DNA of 64,000 nucleotides from Lepidostoma basale (lineage: Eukaryota; Arthropoda; Insecta; Trichoptera; Lepidostomatidae): NCBI GenBank assembly GCA_022606425.2, contig JAHDVF020000875.1, forward strand, positions 2,046,001 to 2,110,000, written 5' to 3'. This document shows, one piece after another, positions 43,801-55,800 of this stretch. The notes under the pieces were generated by a model that worked only from the letters and a program-made list of their open reading frames with translations, searched no databases and was not told where the DNA came from. The translations under genes and the position numbers were made by a program. Within the stretch, counting starts at the first letter, position 1, and each line of letters opens with the position of its first letter.

Positions 43801-46800
43801 GCCATCTACTTTAAGAACTATATTTTTCAAAATTTCGTTTCGGTTTTTTGTGGTTTTGACTATTTCCATTATATCATCTACTTTATCATTGCCAATGTAA
43901 ATGGAGTAAGGAGTCGAGGTAGACCGAGGAAAACATGGCATGACCAAATTAATCAAATATTAAAAGTTGGTCATGTCAGAAGCCGGAAGAATCGACGTGC
44001 GTGTATGACTCGATGTATGAATGTGGAGGAAGCTAGAGAGGTGTGCCAGGATAGAGTAGTGTGGCGGTCCATTCTCTCTGCCTACCCCTGCGGGGAAACG
44101 GCGTGATGGTTTTGTTTGTTTGTTGTTGTTGTTTATCATTGCCAATTGTTTCGAAAATTCAGTCATTTTGTTGTAAGATAATATTAATAATATCTTCATC
44201 GGGGTACTCTTATGAAATCCCTTTAAGGATTATTTTTGGTTTAAAGACTTGTCCTTTTTTGGTGTCTAATAATCCATTGGTCGCTTTTGGGATTTCATTA
44301 ATCATTTTATTTGCATTGGCACTTGTAGAGCAGGACAGTATTACCTTTTTGTTTTGTTGATAGTTTCGATTCGTATTCCTAATATTGACGGATTAACCAT
44401 TTTGGTTAAATTTTCGTAAATCTCGTTTGTAGTAATATTTTCATCTCTTGCTGTTATTACAACGTCATGCTTTAATTATTTTTTTTGGCTGCCAATGCAT
44501 AAGTAAATATAGAATTTGGAGGAATATCTGGTCGAGAGTTGTCAAGTTTCTTGTGTTGCTCTTCATTTTCAAGAAGAGCTTGGGCGCTTTTTAATTTCGA
44601 GGAGAGCAAGTCGCACTCCAAGTCTTTGAAGGCTTGGGCCACAATTGTTCCTTCCTTTATAATTTCTAAAAAAGAAGATATTATATAATCTTTGGCAAAT
44701 TTATTTATGTTCCCCTTTAGTGGTTCTATTATTTACATAGCTGAGATCGCAAGATGTATAATTCTATAGGTCGGATCCAAATTCGGTATGGAAGCCACCG
44801 TTGCTTCCATTTTTTAAAATCTTGTTCAAATTAATTAATTTCATAAAACAACATAAAACCCGTCAAGTACTTTTTTCGATAATTTGTAAATTTTGAATAT
44901 TCCGCGAAACAAATTCAAATTAGTTCTTAATTTTTCGGTACTCAGTTTTGACAGCTGTCAAGCTGATACACCTCAATTATATTTTTATTGTAAAATATGT
45001 AAAAGTTGACCAAATTTAACACACTTTCACAATAATTAATCAGTTTAGAGTGACAAACGACTATTTGCGTAGTCGGAATGCGCAAAACATGTATTTTATA
45101 ACAAAAAAAATATTAGGAACACGTCAGTCGGCCCTTGCCCGTAGGCCACTGAAAATATTTTTTTAGACACGTAAAAAACACAGTTATTTAATTTTTAACA
45201 CACCAAATCACAAAAACATAGATATAAAAACACATAAAGTTGAAGTATAACACCAAATCACAAACGAAAACACGAAAAAACACAAACCGTAACAGGAGCT
45301 ATAGAATGACGTCTACACTGTACGAGGGCGAGAGTGAAACTAAAAAAAGACAATTAAAATATCTACATTAAATTAATATTTAACTTATTGAACGCTAAGG
45401 CATTAACACCATGGAATTCCATAATAATATATTTAGGAAATCGAAAATAACTTTGTGTAATCCACTAATTATTAATTTAGCGGATTAAACAAAATTATTT
45501 TCAATTTCCTAAGTTAATTAATATTTGATAATGCCATAGCAAAGCGAAACATGTCATTCCCATATATTATAATATCATATAATAAAATTTCAAAAGGTAC
45601 TATCAAGTTTTCGTATAAAATATTTACTATCTAGTTTTGGATTATTGCCAATAAACAATAAATATTTAAATATATGTTTAAGATAGGCAGAGAGAATGAA
45701 CCCCACACTACTTTAACCTGATACACCTCTCTAGTTCCTCCACATTCATACACCAAGTCATAGACGCACATTGATTTTTTCTACCTCTAACATTTCCGAC
45801 ATAGGTCATGCTATATTTTTCCCGTTCTTCGACTCTGTATTCCACTCACATCGTAAACGTATACTTTCTTAACCATTATTTCTCCATCCTTGCGTTCCAT
45901 GTCTGAACCAACGCAGTGATCCTTTCATATTCATAATACTTTCTTCCCCTCTATATTCCTTCCTTATATCAGCATGTGAAATTCTGTCGTTCATCGTTCT
46001 ACCACACATACGTCACAAGGACCGCAATTATTCTGCTCTCGTCCTTTTGCCAGTTGGAAACAGAACTCCATTGTGAACGGCCATTTACGCTTTCATTGAT
46101 AAATTTAGTTTATTGTAACTATTGAAAAAGCGGTACTTGCCTATACAAGCTCTGGGCCCTTCTCCAAACGGTAGGAACGAAAACTTTTTGATGTCTTCCT
46201 CGTTTCTGAACCTCTCCGGGTCAAATTGATCTGGGTTCTTAAACATCGTAGGGTCATGGTGCAGACCATAGACACTTATTATCACTGACATCCCCTCCGG
46301 AATGGTGTAGGGGGTCCCTCCCTCCACCGCCGGGGGGAGTGTGTAGTCCTTGGTGCACAACTTAAATACGAACTGGCCCGGAGGGTACATCCTCATTGAC
46401 TCTAGAAATATAATTAGCTTGGGATATATATAATATAATTGTAATAAAAATAGAGCAAGTTATCGAATTTACTTATCTAGGAAGCATGTTTACAAGAGAT
46501 GTGAAAATAGAGATAGACATTGAAAGAAGGGTTGGCGCTGGAAACAAAGTAAATGGTGCACTCAAAATCACCACTGCATATAGATATATATCGATTGAAA
46601 CAAATATGGCAGTGCACAATGGGGTTTTAGTGCCGACCCCTATGTATGGAAGTGAAGTTTGGATTGGCAGAAGAAGGATGAAAGTAGAATAAATGTGGAA
46701 AAACAATGTATGATAGAATACTGGACTCTGACAGTAAATTTAGTGAACCGGTTGGAAGCGTTCGAGATGTGAATATACCGCAGAATGCTCCGTATACCGT

Positions 46801-49800
46801 GGACCGACAGGGTCAGTAATGCAGACGTACTACAGAGAGCCAGAGCCAATAGAGAGCTGTTGTCGAGTGTGAAAATTAGAAAGGTCTCATATTTGGGTCA
46901 TGTGCTAAGGGGAGAAAAATACCACCTCCTTCGACTGATATTAATGGGTAAAGTGGAGGGACCTTGGGGAGTTGGTATAAGGCAGCTCTCCTGGCTGCGG
47001 AACATCAAAGAGTGGACAGGAATAACAAGAGTTCAGAACCTGTTCCAAGTGGCGCAGGATAGAGATGCCTTTGCTGCAGTGATCGCCAACGTTAGGGAGA
47101 CCTGACACGGCACCGAAAGAAGAAGATAGAATACTCCATTCAAATTTTAATTTCTTTCCGAATTAAATAATTACCAAACGAAAATTAAATTAGAGTTTTT
47201 ATTTATTATATTTCTACGGTGCGCACTTTCAGTTAACGTAAACGTGAAAGGCAATTTTAATTAATCATATTCTAGAAATATATTTTTTTAAATACTGACC
47301 GTTGATAATCATATCCAGATATTTGTTACCCAACAAATTGTCTAAGGACATTTTTCCATCATCAGCTGCCGTCAATTCTTCCAGCTCTCTTCTTAACTGG
47401 GATTGTATTTGCGGGTTGGCGGCCAGCTAAAATGTTCATTGTTTTTATTATTAACCGAATAAATTTGTTTTACATCATTAGCACATTTGCATTCTATAAA
47501 AAATAAATTTTCGATGCGGTATTGATATTTCCCATCCGTTGAAAAACATATTTACCCGCTCTTCGATTGAGTGCTGTCAAACTTTGAAAATAAAATAAAA
47601 CTACTGTTTGAATTTAGAAGTAAAATTCCCACGAATAAAATAATGTTTTAGTATGTTTAAGTAAGCCTTTAAAACAAGATTAGGAATTAAAAAGAATCGA
47701 AGGAGGAAGGCACCTGGTCAGGACCTTGTCCGAAAGGCGTACAAGATGGATCGGTCATGTAATACGACAAGGAGGCCTTTTGCATGCCATAATGGAGGGT
47801 ATGACCGAGGGGACAAACTCTAGGGGACGCCCACGCCGAGAGTATCTGGAGGACCTGTTGGTGGACGTGCGCTGCTCATCATATGCAGATTTCAAAAGAG
47901 CCGCTCAAAACAGGGAAGAATGGAAGAGAATAATAGAGGAAATTGCTGCAAACCAATCCCAGGATTGAAACCAGAGAGAGAGAGGAACTAAAACTTTTGT
48001 TTCACAATTTTAATTATCATTATTACGTGATACGTGGCACATTTAGAAAAATACCATATACATACTTTAACCTTTAGACGCCCAGTGGTCCCGTATGGGA
48101 CCGCAGATTTGCGTCGTTCAATGCCCAACGGTCCCATATAGAACCGATGATTATGGTACATTTTGCTATCGCATTACACTGATTTATGACAATTGTGTTC
48201 AAAATATGAATATTGGCTTACGTAAATAATGTCTTTGAGATACCGATACAATTAAATAATGTTTTTGTCATGATGCGTAATATTGACGACCTTCGTGGCA
48301 GAGTGGTAAGAGCTCTGATTCCCATTCCGAAGGTTCTGGGTTCGATTCCCGGCGATGGCAGTGTGATTGTCACATTGTCTTTGGTCTGGCGTAGTATCAG
48401 TGCCATCTTGACGTAATAACAAGCCGCAGGGTTCGATTCAATGTGGCCGACGGAGGAGGCCGTCGCCTCAGCTGTCATTCGGTCGTACCTTTCATACAGA
48501 TTTGTTACGATGAATCGATGTTTTTTTTAAATTATTTTTTTAAATTATTTTTTTAATTGTTTTCGATATATTTTAAGAATGCAAATGATTCTTCATGACA
48601 TTCCTAGTAAACTTAAAATTTCAATATTTATTAATAAAGCTTTACGAGCGAAATAATCGAGCCTGCAATCAAATCATGTGCATTACTTATTTTAATAAAT
48701 CTGATTCGATAGAAAAAAATATGGAAAATAAAATAATGTTCATTGTAATATCTCAAAGAAATATTTTTATGTAATTTGAATACTTCACAGCCTTGAAGTT
48801 TTAACCCAAGTTTCGCAAAATAATATTATATCATTTAATTTTTATGCAGAAATTGCATGACAACACGAATTATTTCAAAGTACCAAAACACCTAGGAATC
48901 CAATGTGAAAAAGTACATTTAATAAAATAAAAATAGTATATAAGAAAATAGTTCATCCAAAAGGGAAGAAAATATTTTTTACATATTAAAGCATGTGCAA
49001 TTGTTGTGTGTGAAATGGAAGTTAACAAGACTAATAAGTTGTCCGTCGTCCACTGCAGAACGTAAACCTTTCCCAACGCATGTCACCAGTGAGTCCTCCG
49101 ACAAATATGGCCGGCTCACTGCCATTTCAGTCTGCTTACCTTCTAAGCCATCTCAGATACCTCGGTTCTTTGTCGAGTAAATTCATTTCTAGCTCTCAAA
49201 CATGAATAATTCTAACGAAATCGAAGCAAGAGCAGACACTGTCAGAACATCTCTTAAGAGAAGCAGAATTGAGAATATTGCGACTTATTGTGGGGAGAAC
49301 TCTTAGAGATACAATAACCAATGAAGAAATTCGCAAATCCTGCAAAATTGAAGACATAGTCAGATGGAATAGGTAGAGAAGATGATTCTGGAGGGACCAC
49401 ATTGAGAGAATGAATTCAGCAAGAATTCCTAATATCGTGATACACGAGACTCCAGAGGGCCGTCGACCACCAGAACGACCACCAAAGAGATGGAGAGAAG
49501 GCTGGTCGTCTTCATCACAGGAAGAAAGTTGATATCCTGCATAAACAGATCACAAGATCTACAATTAGAAGAATAAGAAGATGAAGAAGAACATGAATAT
49601 CGCTGGTTATGATATCATATGGAAGCTTTATTAAATTGTGAGTGTAATGAAGGAATAGGGTGGTGATTGAAAACATGTTTTTGTATTCAATATATATTTT
49701 ATTGAGTTTTTATGATCTACCGATTCTATTAGTACTGTCAGAGGGAATCGGCAAAGAAAACCGACAGACTGAACAAATAAACACAAACAAACCATCACGC

Positions 49801-52800
49801 CGTTTCTCCGCAGGGGTAGGCAGCGAATGGACCACCACACTACTCTATCCTGGCAAACCTCTCTAGCTTCCTCCACATTCATACAACGAGTCATACACGT
49901 ACGTTGATTCCTCCAACTTCTAACATGACCAACCTTTAAAATTTGATTAATTTGGTCATGCCATGTTTTCCTCGGTCTGCCTCGACTTCGTACCCCATTT
50001 ACATCATTTACGTATACTTTCTTAACCATTCTTTCTCCATCCTTACGTTCCATATGTCTGAATCAACGCAGCGATCCTTTCATAATTTTGTTCATAATAC
50101 CTTCTTCCGCTCTACATTCCTTTCTTATATCAGCATTTGAGATTCTGTCGTTTATCGTTCTACCACACATACGTCTTAGGGACCTCATCTCTACCGCATT
50201 TATTCTGCTCTCATCCTTCTTCTGCCAGTTCCATGCTTCGCTTCCATACATTAGGGTTGGGACCAGAACTCCATTGTGAACGGCCGAGTATTAAAAAAGA
50301 AAAAAAGCTGTGTTCCAGTGTCTGCAACAGAAAATGTGAACAGTGTCAAACAAAAAAAAAAAAATTATTTGAATCAAACGGTGAGGGAATACTTGATTTC
50401 ATCACACCGCCACACATCCTTTTAAACAAATTTCTGTTCACCTGATTATTATCACTAATAACACTTAAAATTTCATAACCCACATTACTGAGTACCCCCA
50501 AAACCTTTGTGACGATTTCCAATAAATAATGACTATCTAAATTTTTTACAGGAAAAATACCAACAACATCAGTTTTACCAGAAAATACTGATGTAACCAT
50601 AAAGGTTTGCACCGTGGTGGCTAATTCTAAATTTTTATTCATAGAAAACCCTTGGAGTTTCCCACCTTTATAATTAACTTCTGGTTTCACATATATTTCA
50701 TCTAATAAGAGATTCACTAACCTTTCATTAGCTGGTAATCTTTTAATTGTTTCTTCGAGATATTTCTTATGTATTATCCCAGTGCAATTAGAACCTACGT
50801 TAAATGTTTTGATGTAATTTGGGTGAGGTAGCACTAACAAACCAGAATCCCGTAAAAAACGATATGCGGCAGGATACATAAAAAACATTGAGCTACTAAA
50901 TATCAATAATTCTGTTGAATATTTATTCTTTGAGCTAACCCATAAACTTAATTGTTGTTCAATGAACTGTAAAAAATTTTTGTCTTCAGTACCAGAATAT
51001 AATTGTTGTAATTTTGTTGTTACATCATTAACTATTTCAGTGGCTGTTAGTGAATCTATGATTGTATTGTCTAGTGAACTTAACAAATTCTCAAGTTTTG
51101 AAAACCGATCACATTTTAAGTCTTTCCCCAAAACCCACAGAAATTTCTTTATATCTAACTCATTATTATTATAAAATATTTTAATATCAAATTGATCAGT
51201 TATTGTAATGGAATGTGAAATTGAAGCTTTACGATTGAAATTTAATTTGTGTAAAATAATATGATCATCAAATATTTTTGATCCCCAATTCCTGATATTG
51301 AACTTCAGCGGTTGGTTCAATATATCCTCCATCCTCGAAATTTGGTCCGATACGAGCCAATTGGTGTTTGCTTCGTCAGACCGCCTCAAAATCACAGCTC
51401 GTCTTTGGGAAGGATCTTGTCGTGAAGTAGTCTCTGGCTTGGAAAGATACGAAGGCAAGTTTGGGAAAATCGATGGAACTGCTCCATTTCGAAGACGCGT
51501 TCTTTTCTTTGGCAAGATGTGTATTTGGTCTGAAAACCGAATAAATAAAAACATTACATTATGTGCCTACTCAATTAACTATAGCAAATCTGAAGCACAT
51601 TCGAATTCATATAGTTATGACGGTATTTTTTCAAATGTATGTAAAAATATATTTTCAAACTAATATACAGCTATAATTTCACTTTATTTCATCACTGTAT
51701 ATTTAAACTACTTTTAATTAAAGAAGGAAGAAGAAAATATATACCTTCAAAAGAAAACTTGTCCTCTGTAAGGATGTCACTGGTATGAAAATGTTTCGAA
51801 CATACAATCATATGTCGTGAGACCACTAAATTTTTTCTGGGAATGCAGGACACCCACTTTTTGGACATTTCGGCATCGAGGGGGAATTTGAATCCGGAGA
51901 CATATTCCCCTTGATTTGCATAGTTGGATTTGCAGCCGGGAACACAGCATTTTCTAGGCATCTAAAAATTAGACAGTCATTGTGAATATATGACAAAAAA
52001 ATGATAACGTTCGAAACGATAACATGTAACATATTTAAATAAAAATATATTATTTATACTTTTAATATCCAACATCACTAACATCACTAATCTATATTGA
52101 AAGAACAACTGCAAACGGCAAACTAGAGGTTATTCAATTGAAATTGAAATATTTGAATTACATCTCAATACACAATATTTTGTTTTTGATAACACACATT
52201 GATTTAACTTATTGAACGCTAAGGCATTAACACTGTGGAATTCCATAGTTATATACTTAAGAAATTGAAAATAACTTTGTTTAATCCACTAAGTACACGT
52301 TGATTTAATTAAATAATGGTTTTATCACAAAAACATATCTGTTTAAATTTAATAACACAAAAAGCACTCGCTTCTAAATGTCAAATCACACGCGATACTG
52401 AAAACAGGAAATATATCAACTGAAACTTAAATTTATAACACAGACATATCAAATACATATATATTCACACCTTTTATGAATTCTCATAAAGATTTTACCA
52501 GAAATAATGTAAGAAAACCCATAAATTTATCGAAATACACTTGATGGTTATGGAGGTTAGAGTGAAGATGGAGGTATGCTCCGAAACATGTCGTGTTTTT
52601 TAATAATTAGTGGATTAAACAAAGCTATTTTCAATTTCCTAAGTACACGTTGATTTAATTAAATAATGGTTTTATCACAAAAACACATCTGTTTAAATTT
52701 AATAACACAAAAAGCACTCACTTCGAAATTTCAAATCACACGTGATACGTGATACTGAAAACAGGAAATATATCAACTGTAACTTAAATTTATAACACAG

Positions 52801-55800
52801 ACTTATCAAATACATATATATTCACACCTTTTATGAATTCTCGTAAAGATTTTACCGGAAATAATGTAAGAAAACCCAAAAATTTATCGAAATACACTTG
52901 ATAAACGAGAGCGGCCGGTACGAATCCCTAGGAGACTCGAAGAAGTGCAAAGCCTCAGCCCAAGTCAAACCATAGACAATATCAAGGAACATTGCGGCTT
53001 GATATAATGTCAAGATGGCACTGGTAGTATTCACGTGACAATAAAATGGCGATAGATTGGCTACCTGTCACATGTCACGAGAATCAATATATCAGCTTAA
53101 AAAAAAATGTATACTGTAATTGGGTTCAAGCAACCTGTTGTATACGTAAAAAAAAAAAAAATTAGTGTTTATACCTGCGTTACAAGATCGACTCTTGGGA
53201 TATGCGTTGTTTAATACGGTCCGCCTAATAAAACATAGTCTACACTACTGCCTAAAATTGGTCAATGCAAAGTCAAATGTTTTACAATTTGGCATACGAA
53301 AAAAATGTTTCAATTTTATATTTTTAATGTTTTTATTCTTTAACTTTAATATGTAATTATGTAAAATGTGAAAAATTACAAAGGAAACTTTTGTAAATTT
53401 GTAATAGGATGACTAATTTTAGAGATATAATTATTTTTATAACAGCTACGCGTGGGTTGCAAGTCGCGCGAATGGGTATTGGGTATTGGGTTACCTTTAT
53501 TGTACGCGGCGCACGGGCGTTTCAAGGTTAAAGCAAAATAAACGTAACGTTTCTCTAATAAAATATATTTTGTGATATGACGTCTTTGAAAGGAACTGAT
53601 AAAAACACTAGAATTATTTTCTATTAGTTACTATTTTGTATGTTATATAATGGAAATGTTGGGGTCTAATTCTCTGCAGCTTCGAAGAGACGGGTTTCTC
53701 ATAACCAATTTCTTTAGACTAATTAGGGGATATTTTGAAAACTCAGCCGTGCTGGAGGGTGTAGGTCTTTTTGTTCCCGACAGATATCTCCGACAGCGCC
53801 AGCATAGATTGTTTTACCTACCCGCCGCTATAACCAACCTGGCTCTGGTGACACCGGTGGGAAGAGCAATCAATCTGCTGAACGCGGTCTCCTCGGAGAT
53901 CGACGTCTTTCAAATACGTTCAGAAGGCAAATACTCTTAATTCTGGAGAGTATCCTGTCTTCCTAATGTTGAACCATCTCTCATGCGTTTCTGGTAGTAT
54001 ACTATACACATTATATTAATTTACCTGTTTTCAATAGATGCCTTAAAAATTAATTTTGTAATATCTGTTGATGAAATAAACTGATTTGATTTGATTTGAT
54101 AATAGATATATAGCTACCTCATAAAGGGCGAAGGAAACTACTCCACTGCTAGTTTCTATAGTCTCCGTCAAAAATGATAGGACCCTTCCAGAAATTTCTG
54201 CGTAATCGACTGTAAAGAATAGAGATCACGTTATATTGTAATACCAAAAATTGGTGCTCATGTATATGTGTGTATTTATTTGAATTATATTATCGTAACG
54301 AATATAGTGTTTTCTACATATAACTGTATAAATAATCTCCTTAGCGAAACGATAGTAAATATAAGCAATACAAAAAAATATTTATAATTTATATGAAAAA
54401 ATGAAATTATTATATTTTTAGTATTATGTGTGGTTGTGTGGTTCAAGTTAACTTATCTCGGTACGGACATGACAGAAGCCAACGATATGCACGCGGATTT
54501 GGAACACAAAGGCCTATGAGCTGCAGCCTCCTTGCGAACGTTAAAGTCCAAGCTTCTATCCAGAAACACCGAGCTGCGTATTTATAACACTATCACTAAG
54601 CCAGTGGTGACAAATGGTTCTTAGTCATGGACAATGACTCTAAAAGAACAACAAAGAATCTACTGGTTTGAGAATTGAATACTTAGAATGATCCAGGGAC
54701 CCAGAGTTGCAGCGGGAACTTGGAGGCATAGGACCAACCAAGAGATCCGTACGATGACCCAACAGCCCCTTACAATGAGCACTGTGAGAGCCGGTCACTT
54801 AGCATGAATTGGGCACGTATGCCGAGCCGAAGAGACCAGAGTAAGACCTCTAGGAAGGCCTAGACAGCGCCTAATGGACAATGTTCTGGCTGATCTGGCT
54901 AGATTGGGCGAATCGGACTGCTGGGAACAAAAGGCGCAGGATCGAGGAGCTTGGCGAAAAATCATCAAGGTGGCTAAAACTCTTCACGGGTTGTATGGCC
55001 ATAGGAAGTAAGTAAGTGTGGTTGTGAGTGTTTATATTTTCTATTTATATTATAAATATTGATATAGTTTTAATTCAAGAATTTACTTTACCTTCGCCGT
55101 CCTTCATAAAGTGAGATATATCCAAAAATTCGTGTTTCGTCACTCCCTGTTGCTGCCGCAAGGCCACGATGTTTTTCGCAATATCATGGCATTCCGCTTT
55201 AATCCAATTTGGGGTCACCCTGTTTATAGTTTTCATTTAAAATAAAAACGAGCAAAAAACATACAGTTTTAAACTAACTAACGAACTAACCATCACGCGG
55301 TCGGTATTATAGTTACATTGCTAAACGAATTGTATCTCAATAGGGACGAATATGTTAATTTTTTTTTTTTAATAGAATATATGTGGCCGAGGCGTTTACA
55401 GGACTTATGACCTGTCATTGGTTGGGTTAAGCGATCGCTTTATGTTAACAACATTCCTCATTTCGCCCCTCTTACGACCACCGCATCTGACAAATCCTTG
55501 GAAGCTCTATATATGCTACTATGTTGCATCACACTTCACATGTTTTTAGTTCAATCTACACTAGCGCCATCTATTAAGAATATATGTAAGCATTAAGCAG
55601 AAAATCCTTATTAATGCAATGTGAAAGGCTTCGCAACTATCATACATCGCAATGGGTAAAATCCAGTATTTTTCTACAAATATACATTCAAAAAACGAAT
55701 TACTAAACTAACCTAATCTAACCCAACCAATAGTATTTTTTGTTGTTGTTAAAATTCATTTCAGTTAGAAGCATATTACAAAATCAAATAATAACTAACT

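Noticed and set aside
45050..45110. Another hammerhead motif (CGCAAAACATGTA)
   Set aside because: It lacks GAAA and any CTGANGA core; only the ACATGT palindrome is shared.
46141..46150. Frameshift pseudogenisation of the P450 at the heme loop
   Set aside because: Apparent loss of the GT donor is explained by a GC-AG intron with correct phase, and all nine exons give one 499-residue frame.
48291..48362. tRNA gene (intact box A and box B; similar heads at 20852, 21843 and 58836)
   Set aside because: The 5' end cannot pair with the 3' side to make an acceptor stem. The same head is followed each time by a common SINE body, so these are tRNA-derived SINEs.
50340..51961. Host THAP transcription factor gene
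   Set aside because: The frame continues into a P-type transposase with catalytic Asp boxes and is truncated, pointing to a transposon remnant.
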